Counted from the first letter of the stretch, positions 1 through 7,254 are shown. The stretch: DNA of 35,202 nt from Patescibacteria group bacterium (GCA_018063105.1 JAGOQX010000009.1:1-35202); one strand, 5' to 3'. Made by a program: numbers and translations. The notes: generated from the sequence alone by a model not told the origin.

Positions 1-50
1 GCTATAGAGAATCTGCCACTGTGTTCGTTTATCCCTGACTATCCGCTTCG

Positions 51-593
51 CTAATGACAGTTCTGAGCAATCCATTCGCGGATCAATGCTTCTTGATGAG
101 GTTTGATCGGATTACACCAAAGCTCTGGCTGCGATTTTTCTTCCACACGATATTCATCAAGTGTCATCCAACGCGCCTCCACAATCTCTCCATCGTTGAA
201 ATGGAGATCGGCGGTATCGCCATCGAACGGATAAATGTATCGAGCGGCTCGTTTTGTTTCTTCGACAAGAAATAATCTGTCGGGATCGGGAACAATACCA
301 GCCTCCTCCTCTAATTCTCGAATAGCCGTTTCACGGAATGTGGAACCGACCGGAACTTTGCCACCAAACATGGTTTGCCATTTTCCTGGACTGCCTTTCA
401 GGTGCTCTGACCGTTTGGAAAAACAAACGTGCCCCAGTCCGTTGATAAGCCATATTGTGCCCACGGCATGATATGGCTCGTATTCTGGATGATCCCACAT
501 CCATTGCCGTGTGCGAGGTTCGATTTCGTTTTCTTCCTTATCAAACTGGCGCAGTAACTCGTCTGGCGGTTCAGGGTTTGTGTGTGGTTTCAT
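51..593 (-). CDS. Nudix hydrolase
   Basis: A 180-residue Nudix-family protein, expected to hydrolyse a nucleoside diphosphate linked to another moiety; the substrate cannot be read from the sequence. The Nudix box spans residues 78-100 and keeps the REL-EEEAGI core (R92, E93, E96, E97) that binds the catalytic metal. The first Glu of the consensus (GX5E) is a Ser at residue 84, a departure from the canonical box. The segment YHAVGTIWLINGLG before it and LHFNDGEIVEARW after it fit the Nudix beta-alpha-beta fold. The start at 593 is supported by a -10-like TATAAA nine nt upstream on the same strand and by the absence of a Shine-Dalgarno sequence, the leaderless arrangement common in this window. 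The IPP-isomerase-like branch is an alternative, but its signature residues were not verified. Confidence 0.9.
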   Translation of the reverse strand: MKPHTNPEPPDELLRQFDKEENEIEPRTRQWMWDHPEYEPYHAVGTIWLINGLGHVCFSKRSEHLKGSPGKWQTMFGGKVPVGSTFRETAIRELEEEAGIVPDPDRLFLVEETKRAARYIYPFDGDTADLHFNDGEIVEARWMTLDEYRVEEKSQPELWCNPIKPHQEALIREWIAQNCH

Positions 594-602
594 GCAGATG
601 AC

Positions 603-608
603 TTTATA
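603..608 (-). promoter_or_regulatory. -10 element of the Nudix gene (leaderless)
   Basis: TATAAA on the minus strand ends nine nt before the ATG at 593. No convincing -35 is visible. Transcription from here would begin at or next to the start codon. Confidence 0.45.
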
Positions 609-633
609 CCAAAATCCGACCCCTTACGAGATC

Positions 634-649
634 GGATTTTCGTGGGGTG
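634..649. repeat. Direct repeat, copy 1 (att-like)
   Basis: GGATTTTCGTGGGGTG, identical and in the same orientation at 2560-2575, where it covers the last seven bases of tRNA-His (with CCA) and its terminator arm. The match continues as TTACGAG on the left if a 3-nt gap is allowed. A displaced tRNA 3' end is what integration by a tyrosine recombinase usually leaves. This is inference from position and sequence only. Confidence 0.45.
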
Positions 650-801
650 CCGTGGTTGAGGAAGTGAGAACTGTTTTTGCGAGGATAAATGATGCGACGA
701 TTTATATTCCAGACTTGGAGGTACGGGAAATAGCGTCGATTGCGACATAGCACCCTACCCGATTAATCACTATTTCTTACAAGGGTGAATTCGATTTATT
801 A

Positions 802-2490
802 TTAGCTACTACCGTGCATCCGGCTTTTTTTCAATTGCGAATACAGCTCATCAAAGTGAGTCATCAAAGAAAAAGTATCGTGAGATCTCATTAAATCTTC
901 TGCCTCTACTCGATCAATAGAAAGCAAAATATTACGAGCCATCTCATCGATGGGTATAACATCTTCTGGTCGTAAGTGATGGAGAGAGCTCGCTGAATAT
1001 TTGGCTCGAATATATCGAGCAAGATGTTTCTTCAAAAAGACAGATACTTTAAGAAGAGATTTAAACTCATCAAAATCCGCAGGATATTCTCGCGGGTCAA
1101 ATGGGGGCAATAACTCGGGTCGCACTTCTCGAACGATCATTCGCAAATCGGTCTCTTTTTTAAGTAGATCAGGAAAATTAGGACGCTTAGCAAGTTCATC
1201 GAGGACACACCGAACAAATATGGAGGGTTGTGAACGCCAAGACCGAAGAAGATAAGACCATTTTTTCTGATCTAGAATTGTAGCTACGGCAGTCTCTAGA
1301 GAAATAAGACCGCCGTTGTCAGATAATGGTAGCTCTGTAATTGCCCATCTTCCTATTTCATTTTTGAAACGTTTTTGATAGCCAGGAAATGCATCACGAA
1401 GCGCATGAAAAGTGGGTAGTACCGTATCTTTATTTCTTCTTCGAAAATCAATAAAAATGCTGTAACTTTTCCATAAATAATAATCTTGAAAATCAATCGC
1501 TCTCTGTAAAGAGCGACGCGCTTTAAGACAAGCAGCTCCACGTTTTGTAGCACAAAGATGATCAGCCTCATGCTGCATGGATTCTAAAATCGATTTGTGT
1601 TTTGCAATAATATTGTCAAAATACCTTAGGCATGAAAGAGCTGTTTCTGGATTTTTGGCATATTTTGAACACGTCTCCATGAGAGGCACCATACGCGTGC
1701 CTGTATAGTCGGCTTTTTTTAATGAGCCTTCTTCCGCATCAAACTCAGCCCAAGTTGCATCCACGATGGTTAAAGAAGCTTGGGCGGGCTCATTCAGCGA
1801 AATAAAAATATTCCATGCGTGCGCCTCTTCTGTTGCAATATTTTGTTTAGACACGAATTCGCTCTTCTGCTTATAGTCATATCCCCACACATACGCGCAG
1901 TGAGTATTATTCAGTCCTTTATTCATTCTACGCATCGCCTCAAATACAACTTTTACGGATCTTGCGAAGTTACGACACACTCCCAAACCAGCCCAAGATA
2001 CATCATCATGGTGAGCCAAACTCTCAGATAATAAAGCTGATGCCGACTTCGTATCTGCTTTCGTAGGAGCATATCTCTCTGATATATCTCTTGCATTGGG
2101 TAATTCATGATAAGCATATTTTGCGAGTGATGCCACCAAGGCCACGCAAAATTTTACTGCCACTCCTGGCGTCATCACTTCGATCGACAGAGCATCAGAT
2201 GCTCCTAAGAGTTTCTTCCCAACCTCACTTTTCAAATAGCTCTGAATAAATTCAAGCATTGGTCGTATATCCTCGGCTTCAGTACATTGATTGTTTCTCC
2301 CTTCATGAATAAGTTTTTGTAATGAATTCGGTAGCGGTAATGCTTCTTTGGTTGATGGACGTGGGTTAAAAGACTCTAAATCACAAAATCGTAAAGCCGT
2401 ATTTTCATCAAGCACTATTTCTTTTTGGTTCTCCTTTTGATCTGATTGAGCTGCCGTATTTTCTGCGTTGCCATTTTGATACTCAAACAT
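802..2490 (-). CDS. Transglutaminase-like (papain-fold) protein
   Basis: A 562-residue protein with a transglutaminase-like core: GLGVCRNFA places the nucleophile at C172, EEAHAWN the histidine at H224 and IVDATWAEF the aspartate at D244, the Cys-His-Asp order of the superfamily. The about 300 residues after the core are helical, charged and unrecognised; residues 1-60 look disordered. No signal peptide or membrane segment is seen, so it is probably cytoplasmic. Members act as proteases, amidases or crosslinkers, and the activity here is unknown. The ATG at 2490 is chosen because the open frame continues upstream through tRNA-His, which rules out the longer start; a -10-like TACTAT lies nine nt before it. 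By eye the gene is more AT-rich than its neighbours, and it lies between two copies of a tRNA-His 3'-end repeat, so it may be acquired. Confidence 0.75.
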   Translation of the reverse strand: MFEYQNGNAENTAAQSDQKENQKEIVLDENTALRFCDLESFNPRPSTKEALPLPNSLQKLIHEGRNNQCTEAEDIRPMLEFIQSYLKSEVGKKLLGASDALSIEVMTPGVAVKFCVALVASLAKYAYHELPNARDISERYAPTKADTKSASALLSESLAHHDDVSWAGLGVCRNFARSVKVVFEAMRRMNKGLNNTHCAYVWGYDYKQKSEFVSKQNIATEEAHAWNIFISLNEPAQASLTIVDATWAEFDAEEGSLKKADYTGTRMVPLMETCSKYAKNPETALSCLRYFDNIIAKHKSILESMQHEADHLCATKRGAACLKARRSLQRAIDFQDYYLWKSYSIFIDFRRRNKDTVLPTFHALRDAFPGYQKRFKNEIGRWAITELPLSDNGGLISLETAVATILDQKKWSYLLRSWRSQPSIFVRCVLDELAKRPNFPDLLKKETDLRMIVREVRPELLPPFDPREYPADFDEFKSLLKVSVFLKKHLARYIRAKYSASSLHHLRPEDVIPIDEMARNILLSIDRVEAEDLMRSHDTFSLMTHFDELYSQLKKSRMHGSS

Positions 2491-2499
2491 ATTGAATGA

Positions 2500-2505
2500 A
2501 TAGTA
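2500..2505 (-). promoter_or_regulatory. -10 element of the transglutaminase-like gene
   Basis: TACTAT on the minus strand, nine nt upstream of the ATG at 2490, with no Shine-Dalgarno between. The -35 is not recognisable. Confidence 0.35.
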
Positions 2506-2535
2506 ACATCCAGTTCTAACTATCGTTAGAGGCAT

Positions 2536-2566
2536 ACAAAAATCCCTCGATTTTACGAGGGATTTT
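2536..2566 (-). terminator. tRNA-His terminator
   Basis: AATCCCTCG (2541-2549) pairs with CGAGGGATT (2556-2564) around a 6-nt loop, followed on the minus strand by five T. It starts three nt after the encoded CCA. Confidence 0.8.
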
Positions 2567-2575
2567 CGTGGGGTG
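2560..2575. repeat. Direct repeat, copy 2, at the 3' end of tRNA-His
   Basis: The intact copy of the 16-nt repeat also found at 634-649. It includes the final bases of the tRNA with CCA and the downstream flank. Confidence 0.45.
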
Positions 2576-2643
2576 GCTAAAGGGAATCGAACCCTTGATA
2601 ACGGGACCACAACCCGCTGTGTTACCTCTACACCATAGCCACC
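2569..2643 (-). tRNA. tRNA-His(GUG)
   Basis: A full cloverleaf on the minus strand. The acceptor arm GTGGCTA/TAGCCAC carries an extra 5' G opposite C73, the G-1:C73 pair specific to tRNA-His. The anticodon loop is TTGTGGT with GTG. The T loop is TTCGATT. CCA is encoded. Confidence 0.95.
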
Positions 2644-2738
2644 ATGGTTTTTCGTGATCGGAGAATAACGCGAAATGGGACTCTTTGCAAGATCTGGGGG
2701 CGAAATATAGAAATACATTCAAAAAATGGCTGTGCCAC

Positions 2739-2764
2739 GACACGTCGGTCGCGACCGACGTGTC
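2739..2764. repeat. 26-bp perfect palindrome between tRNA-His and tRNA-Arg
   Basis: GACACGTCGGTCG followed by its exact reverse complement. It is preceded at 2728-2739 by GGCTGTGCCACG, also found before the other 26-bp palindrome of the window (19393-19418, next to tRNA-Cys). The outer sequences differ, so the two copies share a design rather than full identity. Confidence 0.6.
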
Positions 2765-2791
2765 ACGTGAACGACAGCGAATCAATAGGTA

Positions 2792-2821
2792 GCCCCGTAA
2801 AAATGCTTCGCATCACGGGGC
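2792..2821 (-). repeat. Hairpin between tRNA genes
   Basis: GCCCCGT (2792-2798) pairs with ACGGGGC (2815-2821), with an inner ATGC/GCAT stem. It directly abuts the tRNA-Arg terminator and lies on the same likely transcript. Function is unknown; it may be a second, weaker termination or processing structure. Confidence 0.5.
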
Positions 2822-2865
2822 ACGTAAAAAGCCCTTGCTATAAGATAGCTAGGGCTTTTTACGTG
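2821..2865 (-). terminator. tRNA-Arg(UCU) terminator
   Basis: A 15-bp perfect inverted repeat: CACGTAAAAAGCCCT (2821-2835) and its complement (2851-2865) around 15 nt. It begins inside the encoded CCA of the tRNA. The A/T runs within the arms let it work in both directions. Confidence 0.85.
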
Positions 2866-2937
2866 GTGTCCCGGGAAGGAATCGAACCTTCATGACCAGC
2901 TTAGAAGGCTGGCGTTCTTCCATTGAACTACCAGGAC
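2864..2937 (-). tRNA. tRNA-Arg(UCU)
   Basis: Acceptor GTCCTGG pairs with CCGGGAC (one T-G pair), discriminator A, CCA encoded. The anticodon stem-loop CCAGC-CTTCTAA-GCTGG gives anticodon TCT, which reads AGA. T loop TTCGATT. Confidence 0.95.
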
Positions 2938-2977
2938 ATGCGCGTAGATCATAGAACATCACTCACAGAACGTCGAG

Positions 2978-3913
2978 TTACTCGTCCTTTTCGCGTCTTT
3001 TTGCGTGAAATGCCTGGTGAACTTCTTTGAGCTGCTGATTTGTGACGTGCGTATAAATCTGGGTCGTTGTGATTGAGGCATGACCGAGCATTGCCTGGAC
3101 ACTACGAATATCAGCACCGTTCATAAGGAGGTCCGTCGCAAACGAGTGACGCAGCGTATGTGGCGACACGTGCTTCGGGATTCCTGCCATTACCGCATAT
3201 CGATGAACGAGACGTTCAATGGATCTTGGCGTGAGTGGCGTTGGATCACCGTTTGGAGTTGCTCGATCATGTCGGACGAAGAGGAATGGCGAATCGTCGC
3301 GACGAAGCTGTTGATATTCTTTCAGCCAGTGCTTTGCCTGATGTGACAAAAATACCACGCGTGTCTTATCCCCTTTTCCTCTCACAGAAAACTCATCTCG
3401 CTTCAGCACGATCTGATCTTTTCGCAATGAGGCAAGCTCAGAAACACGCATCCCGGTTGAAAATAGAAGCTCAAGAATTGTCTTATCGCGATACTGAACA
3501 ATCAGTGGCGACTTTGTGTGCTCTGGCGTTTCCAACAATCGATTCAAATCCGTCGCTTCCAAAAATGACGGATCTTTTGGTGAGTGTCGTGCAAGCTCAA
3601 TCTTTTCCGATGCCAACGTCACAACGTCATTTCGCGCGAGATATTTCAAAAAGGATCGAAGTGCAATCAAGTGATAGTTTTGCGTAGACTTTTTCAACGT
3701 CCCGCGCTTCGGATCTGTGAGTCTATTCAGATACAACCGATATTGCCGAACCATCTCTGCTGTAATATCGCTTGTGATCGGATTTTTGGCCCAGGTGATA
3801 AACCGTTGCAAATAAAAATCATAGTTACGCACGGTCAACGGCGAGCGTCCTTTTTCAATTTCAAGATATTCAAGATATTGACGAAGGTATGAACCGAGTT
3901 TTTGGTCTGCCAT
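2978..3913 (-). CDS. Tyrosine recombinase, XerC/XerD family
   Basis: A 311-residue site-specific recombinase. The N-terminal SAM-like core-binding domain covers about residues 7-95. The catalytic domain carries all expected residues: R156 (STGMRVSEL), K180 or K183 (RGKGDKTR), H252 and R255 (HTLRHSFAT), H278 (LGHAS) and nucleophile Y287 (TTQIYTH). Length and motifs fit a chromosome-dimer-resolving Xer protein, and many reduced genomes have only one; a role as integrase of the nearby att-like repeats is also possible. The start at 3913 is preferred over one six codons upstream because TATACT (extended by TG) ends six nt before it, which fits a leaderless message. The gene lies 14 nt after the ORF6N gene in the same direction. 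Confidence 0.9.
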   Translation of the reverse strand: MADQKLGSYLRQYLEYLEIEKGRSPLTVRNYDFYLQRFITWAKNPITSDITAEMVRQYRLYLNRLTDPKRGTLKKSTQNYHLIALRSFLKYLARNDVVTLASEKIELARHSPKDPSFLEATDLNRLLETPEHTKSPLIVQYRDKTILELLFSTGMRVSELASLRKDQIVLKRDEFSVRGKGDKTRVVFLSHQAKHWLKEYQQLRRDDSPFLFVRHDRATPNGDPTPLTPRSIERLVHRYAVMAGIPKHVSPHTLRHSFATDLLMNGADIRSVQAMLGHASITTTQIYTHVTNQQLKEVHQAFHAKRREKDE

Positions 3914-3919
3914 TGCAAG

Positions 3920-3925
3920 AGTATA
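3920..3925 (-). promoter_or_regulatory. -10 element of the xer gene (leaderless)
   Basis: TGTATACT on the minus strand: an extended -10 hexamer TATACT six nt before the ATG at 3913. Confidence 0.5.
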
Positions 3926-3927
3926 CA

Positions 3928-4458
3928 TCATGCGTCCGAAAACGATGAACGAAATCCGATTTCTGGCTTTTCTGTTGAGTCCTCTGCGAGCACTTGGCGC
4001 ATCGCGTCAAAAACAATCTTGAACTGTTTATCATATCGAAGCTCAAGATCATCGAGGCGAAGTTGTAGGTCGGCATGCTCGGCAAGAAGTTGGCGGAGGT
4101 GAACGAAGGTGCGGATGATTTGGATATTCACTAGGGCAGCGCGCGAACTTTTTAAGACACTGGACAGCATAGCGACGCCCTGCTCGGTAAATGCGAAAGT
4201 TGAATACTTTCTATGCTGCCCCCGCTTTAAGGTCACAAATTGTGACCTTAAAGACTCCGCTTCACTTAGCGACAATTCGAACATAAAGTCTTCTGGGAAC
4301 CGTTCTGAGTTACGCTTCACCGCCTGATTCAAAACCTTCGTTGTCACCCCATACAAAACCGCAAGATCACGATCCAGCATCACCTTTACCCCACGAACGA
4401 TATAAATCTTTGATTGAATTAGCTCCAGTGAAATAGCTTCTGTATTTAAGTTCTCCAT
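3928..4458 (-). CDS. ORF6N-domain (KilA-N-like) DNA-binding protein
   Basis: A 176-residue protein with the ORF6N domain at about residues 16-100: IYIVRGVKVMLDRDLAVLYGV, then VLNQAVKRNSERFPEDFMF, LRSQFVTLKRG and FAFTEQGVAMLSSVL, the family's usual order. Residues 118-160 form a charged, probably coiled-coil tail. ORF6N domains come from phage antirepressor-like proteins and bind DNA, and free-standing copies are common in CPR and other bacterial chromosomes. Its target is unknown. The xer gene follows after 14 nt. A 29-nt near-perfect palindrome lies inside the coding sequence (4225-4253) at the conserved LRSQFVTLK codons. Confidence 0.9.
   Translation of the reverse strand: MENLNTEAISLELIQSKIYIVRGVKVMLDRDLAVLYGVTTKVLNQAVKRNSERFPEDFMFELSLSEAESLRSQFVTLKRGQHRKYSTFAFTEQGVAMLSSVLKSSRAALVNIQIIRTFVHLRQLLAEHADLQLRLDDLELRYDKQFKIVFDAMRQVLAEDSTEKPEIGFRSSFSDA
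4225..4253. repeat. 29-nt palindrome inside the ORF6N gene
   Basis: CTTTAAGGTCACAA (4225-4238), one centre base, then the exact 14-nt complement (4240-4253). It encodes the conserved LRSQFVTLK stretch, so the symmetry may come partly from the protein motif, or it may be a binding site for the protein itself. Confidence 0.6.
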
Positions 4459-4500
4459 CTATATACCGCTGCCAGATTTTGCGAAAAATGTCAAACGCTC

Positions 4501-5763
4501 TTACCGCTCAAAAAAATCTGACACAATAAAAAATGCGTATCTCACAAGTGCCGGCACATGTCGCCATTTTAATACGACCCAAGACAAGCTTGTATGCTTA
4601 TCTTTGCTATCACAAAACTGATCCAAAAATGAATCTTTCTCCGATTCTATAATCCTGTACATAGCTGTAAACGTTCGGTTGCGCTTCATTAAATCCCATA
4701 TCATCCGATATCGCGTTTGCCGTTTATAATATCCAAGGAGTCCGCCGTGTCGCTCTATCGCTAATGACAGCTCTTTCGTTGCATCAAGTTCACCGGTAAG
4801 ATATCGCGGAATCAGTTTTGCCGCCTCCTTCGCAGACACGACCGATCCTTTAATTCCATCTGCAGCAAATGCTCCGCAAAAACCCGCAGCGTCGCCAATG
4901 AGCAATACATTCTTATTGGAAATCCGTTTCAACGCTCCGCCGATCGGAATCATACTGCCGAACACGTAATCCGGTTTTGTCACATCTCCATCGACAGTAA
5001 TCACGCCGCGATCAAGCAACGTCTTCAAAAACTTATCCATCAATTGTTTCGCATCTCCCCGGTCTTTCATCAACTTCGCCAATCCGATACGAAAAGCGTT
5101 TCGCCCATTCACGATCGTCGGCGACAACCAACCACCATATCCTAATGAAAATTCACCAAACCAATAATGGTAAATCGTTTCTGCCGGTTGCGGGCCAAGA
5201 TGGACATTGCCAAAGAAGACCTGTTCATAACCGAATAAAAATTTCGTATTCTGATCTAACCCGGAAACGACGCTCGCAACCTTTGAACGCCCGCCGTCCG
5301 CACCAACAAGAAAGCGCGTCGACACTGACTCCCTTTCACCTTTTGCATTTTGCAATACAACCGCTGTTACCTGTTCAGGATTATCTACTCCAACAAATAC
5401 CGTCGATGTTCGCAATATCACATTCGCAGGAAGTGAGTCCGCCAAGCGACGAATGAGACCTTTTGTATCCGTTTGATAAATCCACGGTTCTGACGTTCGA
5501 GAAATGAAATGGTCAGAGAAATTTGGCGCGACAACACAAATAGCATTGATCGGGTTTGTAATATACTCGTCGATCGGAAAAAAACTCCTGAATTCCTCCC
5601 TTGTTTTTACCGTAATCAGACCGGTTGATTCTACCGTAGCACCCGCTGTCGGCTTCGCATCCACAACTAACACACGAAGCGTACTCGGTATATGGTGCGC
5701 CAGCGTCAACCCGGAAAAACTCGCGCCCACGATTATTACGTCAAAATCAAGCGTATTTTGCAT
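4501..5763 (-). CDS. FAD-dependent oxidoreductase (geranylgeranyl-reductase/monooxygenase type)
   Basis: A 420-residue flavoprotein of the group A monooxygenase/geranylgeranyl-reductase fold. The N-terminal dinucleotide-binding segment is DVIIVGASFSGLTLA (residues 8-22), where the second Gly of GxGxxG is a Ser, followed by the acidic end of strand 2 (VVDAKP, 33-38). FLVGADGGRSKV (151-162) is the GADG motif and LLIGDAAGFCGAFAADG (287-303) the flavin-contacting GD motif. The 110 C-terminal residues are basic and aromatic and may touch the membrane. The substrate is unknown; isoprenoid or lipid double-bond reduction is one possibility. A -10-like TACGAT lies six nt before the ATG. It is divergent from rpsO. 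Confidence 0.85.
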   Translation of the reverse strand: MQNTLDFDVIIVGASFSGLTLAHHIPSTLRVLVVDAKPTAGATVESTGLITVKTREEFRSFFPIDEYITNPINAICVVAPNFSDHFISRTSEPWIYQTDTKGLIRRLADSLPANVILRTSTVFVGVDNPEQVTAVVLQNAKGERESVSTRFLVGADGGRSKVASVVSGLDQNTKFLFGYEQVFFGNVHLGPQPAETIYHYWFGEFSLGYGGWLSPTIVNGRNAFRIGLAKLMKDRGDAKQLMDKFLKTLLDRGVITVDGDVTKPDYVFGSMIPIGGALKRISNKNVLLIGDAAGFCGAFAADGIKGSVVSAKEAAKLIPRYLTGELDATKELSLAIERHGGLLGYYKRQTRYRMIWDLMKRNRTFTAMYRIIESEKDSFLDQFCDSKDKHTSLSWVVLKWRHVPALVRYAFFIVSDFFER

Positions 5764-5769
5764 ACGTCG

Positions 5770-5775
5770 ATCGTA
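5770..5775 (-). promoter_or_regulatory. -10 element of the FAD oxidoreductase gene
   Basis: TACGAT on the minus strand, six nt from the ATG at 5763 with no Shine-Dalgarno between, consistent with a leaderless message. Confidence 0.4.
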
Positions 5776-5791
5776 GCATACCGCCCAGATC

Positions 5792-5820
5792 TTGCCATTT
5801 TCCTCGCCTTGTGGTACTTT
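5792..5820 (+). promoter_or_regulatory. rpsO promoter
   Basis: TTGCCA (5792-5797), 17-nt spacer, TACTTT (5815-5820). It would give a leader of about 150 nt before rpsO, unusually long for this window. Confidence 0.5.
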
Positions 5821-5826
5821 TCCACC

Positions 5827-5976
5827 ACTAAATCACCTACGCCCGTTCAGCTTTCGCCTCGGCGAAGACAGGATGGAGCGCGAACCCGGGTACGGCCGCT
5901 CATTACAGATTGGATGGATGTGCAATTCCTTACATATTCATCGGATCCGTAGTGGGCGCTCGTAGCCGACAATTAC
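5827..5976 (+). promoter_or_regulatory. Structured rpsO leader
   Basis: Two hairpins are visible: TTCGC/GCGAA at 5853-5866 with a CTCG loop, and GAGCG/CGCTC at 5876-5901 enclosing ACCCGGGT. S15 represses its own mRNA through 5'-leader structures in several bacterial groups, so this may be the S15-binding region. That is inference from position and foldability. No Shine-Dalgarno is visible before the start codon. Confidence 0.4.
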
Positions 5977-6237
5977 ATGCTCGATGTCAACAAGAAGAAG
6001 CGCGTTATTGAGAAGTTTAAGACACATGCCACAGATACAGGTTCCCCACAGGTTCAGATCGCTATCTTGACCGAAGAGATCAAAGATTTGACGGAGCACT
6101 TGCGCATGCACAAGAAGGACTTCTCCTCACGCCGCGGTTTGATCAAGAAGGTCGGTGAACGTCGTCGCCTCATGAAGTACTTGAAGCGCGAAGATGCAAA
6201 GTCCTACGACGAATTGATGGCAAAATTGAAGGTCTAA
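5977..6237 (+). CDS. rpsO: 30S ribosomal protein S15 (uS15)
   Basis: An 86-residue protein of standard S15 length. It carries the conserved [17 protein letters not shown] segment, the [18 protein letters not shown] loop that contacts 16S rRNA helices, and the [12 protein letters not shown] region. S15 is a primary binder of the 16S central domain, acting early in small-subunit assembly. The gene stands alone with its own promoter, a long leader and a strong terminator; in many bacteria pnp follows, but not here. The ATG gives the usual N-terminus. Confidence 0.97.
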   Translation: MLDVNKKKRVIEKFKTHATDTGSPQVQIAILTEEIKDLTEHLRMHKKDFSSRRGLIKKVGERRRLMKYLKREDAKSYDELMAKLKV

Positions 6238-6253
6238 AACAAATCACCAACAG

Positions 6254-6284
6254 CACCCCTTCTCTCTGAGAAGGGGTGTTTTGT
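6254..6284 (+). terminator. rpsO terminator
   Basis: CACCCCTTCTC pairs with GAGAAGGGGTG around TCT, followed by TTTTG. Confidence 0.9.
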
Positions 6285-6343
6285 ATTATGAAACATAGCC
6301 CTGGCATAATTCACGCGATACACATACAATTCTTTTCAACCAT

Positions 6344-7147
6344 ATGAATACCAAAATCATCGTTGGTCTTATCCTCGCCGTTGTTGCGTTCGTTATTATT
6401 CTGATTCTTAATCCGTTCGTCACGGTTGGCGCCGGAGAACGCGGCGTCGTCCTAAATTGGGGCGCTTTTACGGGCAACGTTCTTAGCCCAGGCCTTCACT
6501 TCCGCATTCCGATCGCACAATCTGTTGTAAAAATGGATGTTCAAACACAAAAACTTGAAATCATCGGTTCGGAAGCGTATTCACGTGATTTGCAAAACGT
6601 GAAAATTCACTCTGTTTTAAACTACAATCTTGATCCAAAAGAGGTTGGCCTCATCTACCAACAATACGGACTTGATGCAGAATTCCGGATTCTCCAACCA
6701 AATCTTGAGGCTGCAGTTAAACAGACGATTGCAAAATACAGTGCAGAAGAATTACTTACAAAACGTGGCGAGGTTACTTCTGAAATTGAATCAACATTCC
6801 GCCAAGCCGTTCCAGCGCTTTTCGTTGTAACGAAATATGCACTCGTCAACGAAACCTTCTCTGAAGCATACGAACAGGCCATTGAAGAAAAACAGGTTGC
6901 CCAACAATATGCAGAAAAGGCTGACAACGATTTAAAGCGCATCAAGATCGAGGCTGAACAACGCGTTGCACAGGCCACAGCAGAAGCAGAAGCAATTAAA
7001 ATCCAAGCCGAGGCCATTCAACAACAAGGTGGCGCATCATACGTGAATTTAAAAGCGGTTGAAAAGTGGGATGGTCATCTTCCAGCGCAAATGATTCCAG
7101 GCGGAACGTTGCCATTCTTGAATCTTCAAACACAAGGCATCAAATAA
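6344..7147 (+). CDS. SPFH/prohibitin-family membrane protein
   Basis: A 267-residue stomatin/prohibitin-type protein. Residues 4-24 form one N-terminal membrane anchor. The SPFH domain runs from about 25 to 190 and includes GERGVVLNWGAFTGNVLSPGLHFRIP and QTQKLEIIGSEAYSRDLQNV. Residues 180-230 form a long Ala/Glu/Gln-rich coiled coil (AEKADNDLKRIKIEAEQRVAQATAEAEAIKIQAEA) that drives oligomerisation. Such proteins form ring-like membrane scaffolds and often regulate proteases of the FtsH type; no partner gene is adjacent. A TACAAT 13 nt before the ATG would give a very short leader, and there is no Shine-Dalgarno. A strong terminator follows, so the gene is monocistronic. Confidence 0.93.
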   Translation: MNTKIIVGLILAVVAFVIILILNPFVTVGAGERGVVLNWGAFTGNVLSPGLHFRIPIAQSVVKMDVQTQKLEIIGSEAYSRDLQNVKIHSVLNYNLDPKEVGLIYQQYGLDAEFRILQPNLEAAVKQTIAKYSAEELLTKRGEVTSEIESTFRQAVPALFVVTKYALVNETFSEAYEQAIEEKQVAQQYAEKADNDLKRIKIEAEQRVAQATAEAEAIKIQAEAIQQQGGASYVNLKAVEKWDGHLPAQMIPGGTLPFLNLQTQGIK

Positions 7148-7156
7148 TCAGACCAC

Positions 7157-7188
7157 AAAAAACTCCGGCGATGACCGGAGTTTTTTAT
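7157..7188 (+). terminator. Terminator of the SPFH gene
   Basis: ACTCCGG pairs with CCGGAGT around CGATGA, followed by a run of six T. Confidence 0.9.
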
Positions 7189-7224
7189 TATAGGCTTTTT
7201 GATCTGCTTCTCTGTCACTAGATA

Positions 7225-7254
7225 TTGATTAATATTGTATTTTCAGATTATAGT
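7225..7254 (+). promoter_or_regulatory. Promoter of the CDP-alcohol phosphatidyltransferase gene
   Basis: TTGATT (7225-7230), 18-nt spacer, TATAGT (7249-7254), giving a leader of about 20 nt that contains AGGAGG. Confidence 0.5.

Larger units (their letters stand above)
594..801. other. Intergenic region with inverted repeat and partial tRNA-His 3'-end copy
   Basis: It holds an inverted repeat (AAAATCCGA at 611-619, TCGGATTTT at 632-640) that looks like a terminator or its remnant. Directly after it, 634-649 matches 2560-2575 exactly over 16 nt; that second copy is the 3' end of tRNA-His plus its downstream flank. A small open frame at 592-750 (52 codons) crosses both elements and is not called as a gene. 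Confidence 0.5.

Noticed and set aside
592-750. Small forward open frame of 52 codons starting over the Nudix start
   Set aside because: It crosses the Nudix -10 element, an inverted repeat and the tRNA-His 3'-end copy, and has no ribosome site.
2491-2718. Upstream extension of the transglutaminase-like open frame
   Set aside because: It runs through tRNA-His and its terminator; the peptide is the translated tRNA.
2978-4458. Prophage or insertion sequence around xer and the ORF6N gene
   Set aside because: No transposase, phage structural genes or terminal inverted repeats are seen; both genes are common in chromosomes.
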